Source: Tridacna crocea (Eukaryota > Mollusca > Bivalvia > Cardiida > Cardiidae). Taken from it: a stretch of DNA of 64,000 nt. Position numbers and translations under genes: made by a program. The notes under the pieces were generated by a model, which searched no databases, had not been told where the DNA came from, and worked only from the letters and a program-made list of their open reading frames with translations. The stretch lies in NCBI GenBank assembly GCA_943736015.1, contig OX031062.1:52440962-52504961 (forward strand), in the 5' to 3' direction. Shown one piece after another: positions 49,481 through 61,799 of this stretch; the stretch's first letter is position 1; every line of letters begins with the position of its first letter.

Positions 49481-50560
49481 CCGAAGGAAATAAACCCTGT
49501 TAAACTCATTCTTACTAAGGCAAATGAGTGTTTCGGTGGCACACAGATATTTAATTTGAAATGGCATTTTAAAATACATTGGGCGAGGCCATCGATCGTT
49601 GAGATACCTATTTTTGATTGAAGATAGCTTCTCTCGCTCATAGGCTTTTATTGGCGCAATGATACAAATTTGTCTACTTACCCTGGGCTTTTTCGTTCCA
49701 AAACAATTCGTTCCATGGCTTGTTCGTCCTATGATTGCGCGCTACTCCATTCGATTGCTCATGAGTTTTTATAGATCAAAGTAATTGATTGTAATGTTAG
49801 AAATTAAATGTAAAAGGCTTAAGATATTTTAAAATTACAGTTTTAAGGTACATGAGTACTCTCCTTTCAACCGAAAAGGTATTCATTTGCTTTTAAGCCG
49901 ATATTTGAACAATATATCTCTTTTTCTTTCAAACTATTGATTCCATGCAATGGGTTTCCTTGACAAATACCACTTCAGCGTTCTCAACGCTTTGATTATA
50001 TGAGGAAAGATTTGATAAACTTTGGTTTTCTCCTGGCGGATGAGAAGTGTTGTTGGGAGCCTAGGCAAGGTGCCAGATAGCTTGGCTTGGATTGGAATGC
50101 AGTAAAGGGTACTGTTTCTGTCAGTTTAGAGAAAATGAAGAGCGCTAGAGCTGCTCGATTTGTTGATAACACGTTTCCAGTATGGCAAGGCATTGATTTC
50201 AGTTCGACTAGTTGCCGCCATGGTCGGTCAGCTGTTGTCCATGCAATGTGTCATGGGAAAAGTGGTTCGACTGCATTCACGTTTTTTGTACAAATGTATC
50301 TCTAAACGAACTTGATATCAATTCTCGTTTCTGGTGTTCGGGCACTTCCGGCTTGGATGCCTTTAAATATAGCTGGAATTGCTTTTTCCCATGGCGCAAA
50401 GAGCCGAATTTGTTCAAGAAATATTATTCTTTAAGCCCGGTATGTTGACCAGACGTGGTAAGGGTAAAAATGGCCTTTTCGATGGGCGGCCTTTGACATT
50501 TTGTCTACTAGCTATAAGGCTGTTTTAATTAAAGATACATTTTTCATATTTTTTATTCAG
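49480..50560 (+). pseudogene. Post-RT region of the Ngaro/DIRS element (RNase H region expected)
   Basis: Coding-like fragments remain (WNAVKGTVSVS near 50094 and the following Arg-rich stretch), typical of the segment between RT and RNase H in DIRS-like elements, but stops are frequent and no RNase H active-site residues could be read with confidence. Confidence 0.45.
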
Positions 50561-53158
50561 GTTTAGGGCTGGAGCAGTATATAACGGAGGAGGTAGAAAG
50601 CGTAAATAGTGAAGCTGTGGCAAGTTTGGCGGGAAAAATGGCTGAGTATTTAGTGGGATCTAAAGCTGATAGTACAGTTTGTAAATATCATCGTTATCTT
50701 AAGGTTCATGTAAAGTGTTTATTTTGCTTAATTTCATACGTCAATAATTCTGTAATTATTAAAATTTGTCCGGGAAAACCATATATCAAATTAAAGCTCT
50801 GGATGAGTACAAGCTGTTTTACATAATTATAACTACTGGCCTTACATAATAAAACTAAAACATTGCAGAAAAAGATGACATCGTTTAAAACCTACAAAAT
50901 AATAATGACATAACAAAATTGCTTAAGTTTTGGAGAAAACATAGGCTATGGTACATACCAGGTACTGCTACTACCAAAAATCCTATAGTTTCTTTAAAAA
51001 GGCACATATTTAAGTCAGAAAGTTTGACATTTTTCCCTTATTGAATTGTCAACCATGTTTGACCTACTTTGTTTTAGTAACAGGTATGGTGTCTCCACAG
51101 GATCAAAATGCACAAGTGGTTGTGCATGATAAACTTTCATTAGTAATTTTAGATAATAAAACAAATAAAAATGACCTGTACAAGTGAAATGTCCATGTCT
51201 ACGTCCAAACCCTTTCTCAAAAACAGCAGTTACAAAAGGTGTCACCAGTCACGTAGATGGGATTAAGGTGTCACCAGTCTGGTAGATAGGATTTAGAATC
51301 AATTTTTGACATAAGCATTTTTTTCATTGTTCTTTTTGTGTGTGTGATGGGGTAGTGGGGTGCTGTTTTTGAGAAAGGGTTTGTAAGTGGACATGGAAAT
51401 TTCACTTGTACAGGTCATTTTTATTCTAAAATTATTACTGGAATAAATTGACCTGAAATTGACCTTTATGCAAAGAGTAATTAAAACGTGAATATTTAAA
51501 CCATATGGTATAATCGGACTGTACGGAAACTGTTATCGGTAAATGTCGGGTTTGACCCTTACTGCGCCTTAGTCAAAATAAAACGGTTTTGCGGATGGCA
51601 TAGATTAAGATCAGGCTGCATAGAAAGTGCATCATAGATCTAAGTCACCCACCATGTATTACCAAGTTAAACCAACAATATAATGGTTATTTCAGGTATT
51701 TCAAGTATTCTTTGAAAACACTATAAATCTATTAGCAGCATAAAGAGTTTAGAAACATGCACATAGTTCCGCATGCAGACGACATTAGCCGGAGCCAAGT
51801 TAGAACAATAAATCAAGCGTGTAATATATGGTAATTCAGGTCATTTATTTCATGTCAATTTTTTCAGGTAATACTAATGAAAGTTTATTACACACAACCA
51901 CTTGTACATTTTGATCCTGTGGAGACACCATACCTGTTACTAAAACAAAGTAGGTCAAACATGGTTGACAATTCAATAAGGGAAAAATGTCAAACTTTCT
52001 GACTTAAATATGTGCCTTTTTAAAGAAACTATAGGATTTTTGGTAGTAGCAGTACCTGGTATGTACCATAGCCTATGTTTTCTCCAAAACTTAAGCAATT
52101 TTGTTATGTCATTATTATTTTGTAGGTTTTAAACGATGTCATCTTTTTCTGCAATGTTTTAGTTTTATTATGCAAGGCCAGTAGGTATAATTATGTAAAA
52201 CAGCTTGTACTCATCCAGAGCTTTAATTTGATATATGGTTTTCCTGGACAAATTTTAATAATTACAGAATTATTGACGTATGAAATTAAGCAAAATAAAC
52301 ACTTTACATGAACCTTAAGAAATGGTAGGACTTTGTTGCTTCTAAAGGGGAGTTGGCTGTTCCAGCTTCACCTGTTTTAGTAGCTCTCTACATGACAGAG
52401 CTTATGAGCAAAGGATATTCCTATGGCGTAATATCGTCTACAGTGTTCAGTATTAAATGGGTGCATTCAATTAAAAACTTGGCAGATCCCACTGACAATT
52501 GTTATGTAAAAAAACTTATTAGATTCGGCCCAGCGTAATTTCTCAAGGCCAGTTTTGAAGAAAGCGCCTGTTGGAAAAGACTTATTGTACGAGTTGTGCC
52601 AGAAATACTGTGATTCAAAGGACATTTTGATAATTAGAGATCATCATTTTGTTATGGTTTTCTGCTTTCTTACGACATGATGATATCAAGAGTATGCGAT
52701 GTAGGGACTTAGTTTTTTTATGATGATTATTTCTTGCTGAAGATTCACAAAAGTAAAACTGATCAATACAGGCAAGGTGACGAAATAGTGGTTGCGAAAG
52801 GTAGTACGGTTGGTTGTCCTTACGCAATGCTGTTGCGTTACCCAGAGCTAACAGAGCAGACGACTGATATGGATGTGTTTTTATTTAGGCCTTGCTTTAG
52901 ATCAAAAGCTACATGTAAATTAATATCCAAGAATAAGCCGCTGAGTTATACACGAGCCAGGGAAACTATTTTAATGTTTCAAAGAAATTTCTCCGGATAC
53001 AAATTTTGGTACAGTACAGTTTGTACTCTCGCTGCAAATTCAGGGGTTCTAAATAGTGGAAGCGTCATGGCCGGTGGAAAAGTGATAGCAGCAAGGATGG
53101 CTACGTTGAAGACTCTTTAGAGAGTAGGTTAGTAGTCTCTCGCCAGTTAGGGTTGTAG
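50560..53158 (+). pseudogene. Tyrosine recombinase of the Ngaro/DIRS element, split by an insertion
   Basis: N-terminal part 50560-50702 (..VASLAGKMAEYLVGSKADST then VCKYHRYLK) continues after the insertion at 52315 (KW-stop-DFVASKGELAVPASPVLVALYMTELMSKG) and on to about 53158, ending in a frame reading KDGYVEDSLESRLVVSRQLGL. The order SAM-like N-domain then catalytic domain is typical. The HxxR box cannot be read: the region before AANSGV (53014-53050) is altered. A premature stop follows KW, and frameshifts near 52680 and 53060 also break it. Predicted non-functional. Confidence 0.75.
50703..52314. mobile_element. 1.6-kb fold-back element inserted at TTAA in the recombinase gene
   Basis: The ends are GGTTCATGTAAAGTG.. 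and ..CACTTTACATGAACC, flanked on both sides by TTAA (50699-50702 and 52315-52318). The inverted arms run about 50703-51160 and 51866-52314, nearly full match. A second inner inverted repeat pairs about 51165-51225 with 51362-51425. It has no ORF of its own. Removing it with one TTAA rejoins the recombinase frame. The TTAA duplication suggests a piggyBac-type transposase in trans, though the GG end differs from the usual CCC. Confidence 0.8.
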
Positions 53159-53511
53159 CTCTATTACTGAAGTTTTGGGTAAAGATGCAATAATAAATGA
53201 GTAGCTTCTGTTTTCTGTTCAGCTATACTTGTTTATTTTTTATCTTTGAAAGAAGACCGCAGTCGAGTACTGGTGTCACTAGTTATCGGCATGAATAAGT
53301 GAATTGCCTCCGTAGTATATCCGCTTTTATTATATTCTCATTATACAATTCAAACATAACGTGCATTTCAAGATGAATGTGCAGAATCCATTTCAGCAGT
53401 TGAGTGTAACTTATTTTGGTATACGGAGAAAATATGTGGTATATATTTCAACTGTTTTGACCCTTGTTTATATTTCATGCGAAGACTCGCCCCTCCAGCC
53501 CGGTCTTTGGT

Positions 53512-53586
53512 CTTTTTTCTATAACGCCTCGTCAAGGTATTGCAAAAACAGTATTTTGTGGTTGTTTGTCTAAGTTAAGGGAAGAC
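53512..53586 (+). repeat. Ngaro-type direct repeat B1
   Basis: TATAACGCCTCGTCAAGG.. to ..TAAGTTAAGGGAAGAC. It recurs at about 55147-55220, and a partial extra copy of its start lies at 55130. Confidence 0.7.
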
Positions 53587-53793
53587 TGGTTATTTCGCGC
53601 GTTTCGTTTAGAAAATGAGCGAAATGATTGTCTTCGCGTAACGTAGTTCAGCACCGTAGTTTGAATTCAATGGGCCGGGGCGATGCACGTGAAACAGGTA
53701 GACTGTGCTTTTGTATATGTCTGGGTAGACGTGTATGTTGGTTTTTCTACCTGACGACGGCAAACTGACCGAATCAAATCTAGTTTTTTAGCG
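53587..53793 (+). repeat. Ngaro-type direct repeat A2
   Basis: Second copy of A1, directly abutting B1 as in split-repeat Ngaro elements. Confidence 0.85.
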
Positions 53794-53990
53794 TTTTGAA
53801 ATATCTAGGGTAGCCGCTGAGGTTGAATGAGGTCCAGCATTCTAAACCTGTCTTTGACAAACGGACACAGGTTTCTAGAATTTCTCACTCAAAAGTGTTT
53901 TTATCTCTGGTTTTTCCTGGGCGAGACGGGTTGCAACATTTTTTAAGAAGCTAGTGCGGCGTAAGAGTCATTTTATTTAGCACTGTTTTT

Positions 53991-55058
53991 AGTTCACCTG
54001 AGCATAACGTGCTCAAGGGGAGCTCTTAGGATCACCCAGTGTCCGTCGTTCGTCGTGCGTCGTCAACAGTTCTTTAAACATCAACTCCTCCTAAACCGCT
54101 GCGCCAATTTGGACCAAACTTGGCTGGAATGTTCGTTGGGAGGTCCTCTTTAAGAACTGTTCACAGAATTTGATTCCGTCAAAAAATCTGGTTGCCATGG
54201 CAACCAAATGGAATTTTCTACGAAATTCTTTAAAAATCTTCTTCTCTGAAACCGCTGGCCAGATTTTAAAATAATTACACGGAGATCTTCCTTGGTTGAC
54301 CCTTTTCAAAATTTGTTCGTGAAATTTTGATTCAAGAAACATGGCTCTGGTGAATGGGGCTACTTGCACTATACAGAAATGAAGAAATTCTTAAAAATTC
54401 TTCTCCTCTGAAACCGCTTGTCAGATTTTGAAATAATTCCACAGAGATGTTCCTTGGGTGACACTTTTCAAAAATAGTTTGTGAATTTTTTATTCAAGAA
54501 ACATGGCTCTGGTGAATGAGGGCTACTTGCACTATAGGGAAATGGAAAAAATTCTTAAAAATTTTTCTTCTCTCAAACGGCTGGTCAGATTTTGAAATAA
54601 TTTCACAGAGATGTTCCTTGGGTGACCCTTTTCAAAACTTGCTCGTGAAATTTTGATCCGTCAAGAAACATGGCTCTGGTGAATGGGGGCTACTTGCACT
54701 ATATGGGCATGAAGGAATTCTTGAAAATTCTTCTTCTCTGAAACGAAAGGTCAGATTTTAAAATAATTTCACAGAAATGTTCCTTGAATGACCCTTTTCA
54801 AAAACTGACGCGAAATTTTGATAGGTCAAGAAATATGGCTCTGGTGAATGGGGGCTACTTACACTGTACGGAAATTAAGTAACTCCTAAAAATTCTTCTT
54901 TTCAGAAACTGCTGGTTGAAATGACTTTTACAGGTGACCTTTTGAAAATTGCTTTTCAAAATACTTTTGATTCCAGTGTTTCAATACATCAAAAAAATGG
55001 TTATGGTCCTCTAAAAAATTCAGGTGAGCGATCCAGGGCCTTCTTGGCCCTCTTGTTG
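53991..55058 (+). repeat. Family D repeat inserted in the Ngaro 3' end
   Basis: AGTTCACCTGAGCATAACGT.. to ..CTTGGCCCTCTTGTTG; monomers with GGCTCTGGTGAATGGGGGCT. It separates the A2 block from B2. Confidence 0.8.
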
Positions 55059-55124
55059 TATTCTAGTATACTAGTCTAGAAGTTTCTGAAAAAGAAAACA
55101 CTTTTTTTTCTTTGCTGCTACTTT

Positions 55125-55290
55125 TGTCGAATAAACGCCTCGTCAAGGTTTTCTATAACGCCTCGTCAAGGTATTGCAAAAAGAGTATTTTGTTGTTGTT
55201 TGTCTAAGTTAAGGGAAGACACAGGTTTCCATAGTATTTTCATTGAACATGTTTTTATCTCTGGTTTTTCCTGGGCAAGTCCACCGCATT
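55125..55290 (+). repeat. Ngaro-type repeat B2 with downstream flank
   Basis: Repeats B1 (CGCCTCGTCAAGG..AGTTAAGGGAAGAC) and continues with ACACAGGTTTCC..TTTTTATCTCTGGTTTTTCC, which also matches 53865-53935. So the block after A2 was duplicated or split by the D repeat inserted between them. Confidence 0.6.
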
Positions 55291-55730
55291 TCAACGGTAC
55301 AGAGTGCTGTAAAAGTATTGGAAATTACAAGAAATCTGCCCTGTTTTCGGGTTGACAAGCTTTGATTTTGCTGAAAAGAAGAAAAAGATAATGACGCACT
55401 AAGCAATTAGTAGTTATATAAATTGTACATGTATGCACAAATGCTTTGTATTCACTGCACACTGATTCAGTCTTCTACCAATAGTCTCTCGATAACAGCA
55501 TTACAGTATTGAGTTGTTTGATTTAAGAAAGGTATAGCTAATACCAAGTTTTGATCATGTTCAATAATTATGTGGCTCACCTTGAACATCTTAAAGAGTA
55601 GTTTTTTCCCTCCTTCCACACTACCTTAACTTACTTAATATTTCGCTCACCCTTCTGTCTGTCTGTCTGTCTGTCTGTCTGCCTCGATAAAGAATCGTTT
55701 GACTCCAGGATGAAAATTTTTGCCACTTTT

Positions 55731-56758
55731 TAGCTCGCTTAAGCACAACGTGCTCACGGGGAGCTTTTAGGATCACCCGGTGGCCGTCGTTCGTCGTGCG
55801 TCGTCCGTCGTCAACAATTCTTTAAACATCAACTCCTCCTAAACCGCTGGGCCAATTTGGACCAAACTTTGCTGGAATGTTCCTTGGGAGGTCTTCTTTA
55901 AAATCTGTTCACAGAATTTGATTCCATCGAAAACTCTGGTTGCCATGGGAACCAAATGGAATTTTCTAAGAAATTCTTTAAAAATCTTCTCTGAAACCGC
56001 TAGCCAGATTTTAAAATAATTTCACAGAGATGTTCCTTGTGTGACCCTTTTCAAAATTTGTTCGTAAAATTTTGATCCGTCAAAAACTGTGGCTCTGGTG
56101 AATGGGGGCTACTTGCACTTGCATGTATATACAGAAATGAAGGAATTCTTAAAAAATCTTCTTCTCTGAAACCGCTGGTCAGATTTTGAAATAATTTCAC
56201 AGAGATGTTCTTTTGGTGACCCTTTTCAAAAATTGTTCGCAAAATTTTGATCCGTCAAGAAACATGGCTCTGGTGAATGGGGGCTACTTAAACTATAGGG
56301 AAATGAAGACATTCTTAAAAATTCTTCCTCTATGAAACCGCTGGTCAGATCATGAAATAATTTCACAGAAATGTTCCTTGGACGACCCTTTTCAAAAAGT
56401 GTTTACGAAAGTTTGATCCATCAAGAAACATGGCTCTGGTGAATGGGGGCTTTTTGCACTATATTGCCATGAAGAAATTCTATAAAATTCTTCTTCTCTG
56501 AAACGGCTGATCAGATTTTGAAATAATCTCACAGAAATGTTCCTTTGGTAACCCATTTCAAAAACTACTCCAGAAATTTTGACCATCAAGAAACATGGCT
56601 CTGGTGGCTGTGGGTTACACGTATTTACAGTACACAGACATGAAGAAATTCTTAAAAATTCTTCTCTGAAATGGCTAATTAGATTTTGAAAAAAAAAATG
56701 GCTATGGTTCTCTCAGAAATTCAGGTGAGCGATCCAGGGCCATCTTGTCCCTCTTGTT
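55731..56758 (+). repeat. Family D repeat
   Basis: Same ends and monomers as the copy at 53991. Short microsatellite (TCTG)n at 55654-55681 lies just before. Confidence 0.8.
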
Positions 56759-56765
56759 TCCGTTT

Positions 56766-58620
56766 TTAGCTCAACCCAGCACAAAGGGCTAAATGTGAGC
56801 TATTGTGATCGCCCTATGTCCGGTGTCCATCGTCCGTCAACTATTTCTTTAAACATCTTCTTCTCCTAAACCACTGGGCCAATCTTCATGAAACTTGGCA
56901 GGAATGTTTCTTGGGTGAAGCTCAACCAAAATTGTTCAAAGAATTTAATTCCACCCATAACTCTGGTTGCCATGGCAACAAAAAGAAAAAAAAACAAAAT
57001 CTTTGAAAATCTTCATCTCTGAAACTAAAAGACGTAGAGCTTTGATATTTGGTGTGTAGCATCTCCTAATGGACCTCTACCAAGTATATTCAAATTATGC
57101 CCATAGGGTCAAAACTGGCCCCTACCCGGAGGATAACAAGTTTGAGCATAGGAACAAAGAAGGAAAACTTTGAAAATCTTCTCCTCTGAAACCTGAAGGC
57201 GTAGGGCTTCTATATTTGGTATGTAGCATCTCCTAGTAGACCTCTACCAAGTTTGTTCAAATTATGCCCCTGGTGTCAAAACTGGCCCCACCCCGGGGAT
57301 GATAAGTTTGAGCATAGGAACAAAGAAGGAAAACTTTAAAAATCTTCTCCTCTGAAACTTGAAGTCGTAGAGCTTTGATATTTGGTATGTGGCATCTCCA
57401 AGTGGACCTCTACCAAGTTTGTTCAAATTATGCCCGTGGGGTCAAAACTGGCCCCACCCCTTGGGTCACAAGTTTGAGCATAGGAACAAGGAAGGAAAAC
57501 TTTAAATAAAAACCATCTCTGATGAAACTAGATGGCGTAGAGCTTTGATATTTGGTATGTGGCATCTCCTAGTTGACCTCTACCAAGTTTGTTCGAATTA
57601 TGCCCCTGGGGTCAAAACTGGCCCCACCCCTTGGGTCACAAGTTTGAGCATAGGAACAAAGAAGGAAAACTTTAAATAAAAACCATCTCTGATGAAACTA
57701 GATGGCGTAGAGCTTTGATATTTGGTATGTGGCATCTCCTAGTTGACCTCTACCAAGTTTGTTCAAATTATGCTCCTGGGGTCAAAGTCTTCTCTGAAAC
57801 TAGATGGCGTAGAGCTGTGATATTTGGTATGTGGCTTCTCCTAGTGGACCTCTTCGAACATAGAATCAAAGAAAGAAAATTTTAAAGTTCTTCTCTAAAA
57901 CTAGATGGCATAGAGCTATGATATTTGACATGAAGCAATTCCTAGTGGACCTTTACCAAGTTTGTTCATATTATGCCCTTGGGGTCAAAACTGGCCCTGC
58001 CCCTGGGGTTCACAGGTTCGAACATAGCAACAAAGAAGGAAAACTTTAAAAATCTTCTTCTATGAAACTTAATGTGCAGAGCTTTGATATTTGGTATGCA
58101 GGATCTTCTAGTGGACCTCTACCAAGTTTGGTCATATGATGTCCCTGGCGTCAAAACTGGCCATACCCCTGGAGGTCACAGCTTGGAACATAGGAACAAA
58201 GAATGAAAATTTTAAATTTCTTTTTCTCTTAAAGGGGAAGGTGTAGACCTTTGATATTTGGTATGTAGCATCTTTGGGTGGACCTCTACCAAGTTTATTC
58301 CAATGATGCTGCTTTGGTTAAAACTGACCCAGCCCCGTGGACCACAAGTTCGAACATAGGACAAAGAAGGAAAATTTGAAATTATTCTTTGAAACTGGAA
58401 GGTGAAGAGCTTTGATATTTGATTGCCCTATGTCCGGCGTCTGTCGCCCGTCAACAACTTCTTTCAACATCTTCTTCTCCTAACCCACTGGGCCAATCTT
58501 GATGAAACTTGGCAGGGATGTTCCTTGGGTGAAGCTTTATCAAAGTTGTTCAAAGAATTGAATTTCACTCATAAGCTATAGTCTAAGGTGAGCGTTTCAG
58601 GGCCAGTGGCCCTCTTGTTA
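56766..58620 (+). repeat. Family D-related block with roughly 170-bp tandem monomers
   Basis: D-like ends (TTTTAGCTCAACCCAGCAC.. / ..GGCCAGTGGCCCTCTTGTT) enclose about eight tandem units with GAGCTTTGATATTTGGTATG, CTCTACCAAGTTTGTTC and GGGGTCAAAACTGGCC. Units at 57541 and 57711 are nearly identical; others are divergent. Confidence 0.8.
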
Positions 58621-59140
58621 TTTTTCCCCATTTCTATATTTTTTGGGAAATTGTAACATTTAAAAATCTAAATTTCTATTTGTCCCGATCCTGGTCTGAT
58701 AGGAACGAAATTTTGTTCAGTGGTCATCGCCTACCTTTCTTAAAATGTTTCTTTCCCGATTGATAAAACTTCTAAATATTCCAATTCGCTTTGTTACATT
58801 TTATATCGCACCATTTGAACCACATATTGAAATGGTTATCTACAAACGCTTTTAATTTGGATGGGTCTAAAATTTTTGCGGCGTGGTAACAGAAAGGAGG
58901 GGGAGGGGGGAGTTATGTGATAAAATATAAAGAACAAGTGAAGCCAAATTTTTGTAAATTGTTTGAATGTATGATCAAGTTATATATTATGCTGAATTAC
59001 GGAATTTTAGAAAATAAATAAAACTTTTTTAATTTCATGTTTTCTTTATTTCCCGTTTCCTGATGATCATGAAAGAAAAAAATTAGACCCTTTACTGGAC
59101 AATCCTATAAAAAAGAAGCTTTAGGAAGAAACCTTTTTAA

Positions 59141-59632
59141 CTTGTTACCACATGGCAAATTTTTATACCTATCCAAACTGAAAGAATATGCAGACGACAA
59201 TTTCAAAGTGGCTTAAACGGAGAAATTTTGCTTTGATACAGAAGAAATATTTGTAGGAAAAGGAGAAATGCTGGTTACCAGCATTTTCTCCTTTTCTCAC
59301 AATGTTTTCTAAAGGCTTCTTTTTCAATGTCGTTAAAAGTCGTCATTGTGTGATAAAGAGTTAAAACAAAGTGGGAAAAGGGAAAAATGCAGGTCACCAG
59401 CCTATCCAATATCTTGACCCTTTCCGAAACAGTCTCTGGTTTTTGCGACCCTGGGATAGAATCCTTTTAAAAACATTGTGGGGAAAGGAGAAATGCTAGT
59501 AACAAGCATTTTATCCTTTTCCCACAATGTTTTTTACCCTGCTGGAAACAAATTTCAATTTTTGAGTTTATTTTCTTGTCTGAAAGTGCTTTCAAATTTG
59601 ACCACTCCTAACATTTTCTCGTTTGGTAAAGA
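59141..59632. mobile_element. Two family A MITEs
   Basis: Copy 59141-59360 with TTAA 59137-59140 and 59361-59364, and copy 59417-59632 with left flank TTGA. Confidence 0.82.
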
Positions 59633-59718
59633 ATTAGAATTATGCGCCTGCCCAAACTCAAAGCACTGCCACATGACGAAGTGAACATGAATCTAACACT
59701 GAAATTTAGTCACTTTGA

Positions 59719-61310
59719 GAAAGAAATTGTGAGAGGTGGAGATGTAATTTTTTTTAATTCTTTTGAAAACATTGTGGGAATATGAAAAATGCAAACTGCA
59801 AGCATGTCGCAATATTTTGTCGGGCACACAATAATCAAAAGGACCTATCCAATAACGTACATGTATATACAGTTATATCTTTCTTAGAAGACAACCTTAT
59901 AGACCTGTCCAAACTCAAAGCAGTTGCAGTAACAAAATTAACATGAATCAAATATTGAAATTGAGTCGCTGAGGGGAAAAATATTGTGGGAAAATGGAAA
60001 ATATGCTGCATTTTCCCCTTTCCTATGATATTTTCCAAAGTCTTTTTCGAAATTGTCAAAACCTGGTATTGTGTGGTGAAGTTATAAAGGAAAAAAATTT
60101 GGACTGGCACAACAAACATTTGACATTGACTCGCATTCTAAAATAATCACACATGCAAAGAAAACAATGAAATGTCTTATTTTTCCAAAATGAACTAACC
60201 CACAATATTTTTTTTTTTTATGATCATGTCCGTACCTATGAAAAAGGATTTTAAAAATATGTTGAAAAAGGAGCAAATGCTGGTGACCAAGATTTACCAC
60301 CTTTTCCCCTACAATGTTTTTAACCCTTTCAAAGAAAAGTCATTAATTTGTGTAACAATGAAATTGTTGTCTGCATTTGCTTTCAAATTTAGGCCAGTCT
60401 AAAATTTTGAAGTGGAGTACAAAATTCAAGGGTTGACAACAACAACAACAACAAATCCCCAGCCTTGCATGCTTTGGACACTGAGTAAATACATGAAACT
60501 ATTTGTCTTAAGCCTTTACCACGTAATGCTGGCTTTTAATGACCCTGATAAAGAAAGAAGACATTTAAAAACATTGTGGGAATAGGAGAAAATGCTGGTT
60601 ACCAACAATGTTTTCAATCCTTCCTAAATTGAGCTTTAGTTCTTGAATGTACATGTATTTTGTCTTGCAAATTCTTTCAGTTTGGACTAGTGTAAACTTT
60701 TGTCATTTGGTAAATAGGAATGGTGTTTAACACCGTTTTCAACATTATTTAAGTTATATTGTTGCAGCCAGCTGACAAAAGTCCATTTGGACAAAAGCCA
60801 CTAGGACAAAAACTCACTGGAGAAAGAAAATGTTGTGAGAGGTGGAGATGTAATTTTTTAAATTCTTTTGAAAACATTGTGGGAATATGAAAAAATGCAA
60901 ACTGCAAGCATGTCACAATATTTTGTCAAGCACACAATAATCAAATGGATCTATCCAATACATGTATATACAGTTATATCTTTCTTAGAAGACAACGTTG
61001 TGGACCTGTCCAAACTCAAAGCACCTGCAGTAACAGAATTAACATGAATCAAACATTGAAGTTCAGTCGCTGAGGGAAAAAAATATTGTGGGAAAATAGA
61101 GAATATGCTGCATTTTCTCCTTTTCCCACAATATTTTCCAAAGTCTTCTTTTTCGAAATTGTTAAAACCTGGTATTGTGGGTTGAAGGTATAAAGGGTAA
61201 ATATTTGGACTGGCCCAAGAAACATTTGACATTCACTCACATTCTAAAATAAACACACATGCAAAGAAAACAATGAAATGTCTTATTTTTCCAAAATGAA
61301 CTAACCCATT
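59719..61310. repeat. Segmental direct repeats (unit about 1.1 kb)
   Basis: 59719-60205 and 60826-61310 are homologous in the same orientation (GAGAGGTGGAGATGTAATTT.. to ..CCAAAATGAACTAACCCA). Between them, 60206-60812 is repeated again at 63425-64000. Old family A arms (GTGGGAAAATGGAAAATATG) are embedded in each. Confidence 0.85.
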
Positions 61311-61451
61311 ACAATCATAGTGTTTTTCCAACCATGATGGAAGGTTTAAAAATCATTGATGGAAAAGGAGATCTGTTAAACAGCATTTTCTCCTTCGCCC
61401 ACAATGTTTTCCATCACTTCAAGAAAGCTTTCCATCTTTGGAGCATATTTT

Positions 61452-61672
61452 CAACCCTTTACCACACAACCAAATTTTAGACCAGTCCCAATTGAAAGCA
61501 TTTGCGGATGAAAGTTTCAATGTGGCTCATATAAAAAGATTTTTCTTTCATAGGATAGAAAACATTTTGGGGAAAGGAAAAAATGGGGGCAACCAGCATT
61601 TTCTCCTTTTCTCACAATGTTTCCAGAAGCCTTCTTTTTCAGGGGAATTAAAAGTCATGGTGTTGTAAAGGG
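61452..61672. mobile_element. Family A MITE (divergent)
   Basis: CCCTTTACCACACAACC.. to ..TTGTAAAGGG; half-degraded core (GGGGGCAACCAGCATTTTC). Confidence 0.7.
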
Positions 61673-61799
61673 TCAACTGTCATCAGTAAATGCTTTCAAA
61701 GTGGGCAAGTCTAAGATTTTACAGTGTAGTAAGTGGTTTGTCCAAATATCAAACGTTTACAAGCTACTATGAGAAGGGTTAAAAAAGAGAGAGAGGGAG

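Larger units (their letters stand above)
47795..53793 (+). mobile_element. Ngaro/DIRS-type tyrosine-recombinase retrotransposon (decayed)
   Basis: Order: repeat A1 (47795-48003), gag-like, RT, tyrosine recombinase, repeat B1 (about 53512-53586), repeat A2 (53587-53793), with a second B-like copy at about 55147-55220. This is the A1-ORFs-B1-A2-B2 split direct repeat layout of Ngaro elements. There are many stops and frameshifts, and a 1.6-kb element sits inside the recombinase gene. The A1/A2 repeats agree at roughly nine in ten positions by eye, so the copy is not recent. B2 is displaced from A2 by a D repeat (53991-55058). Confidence 0.8.
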
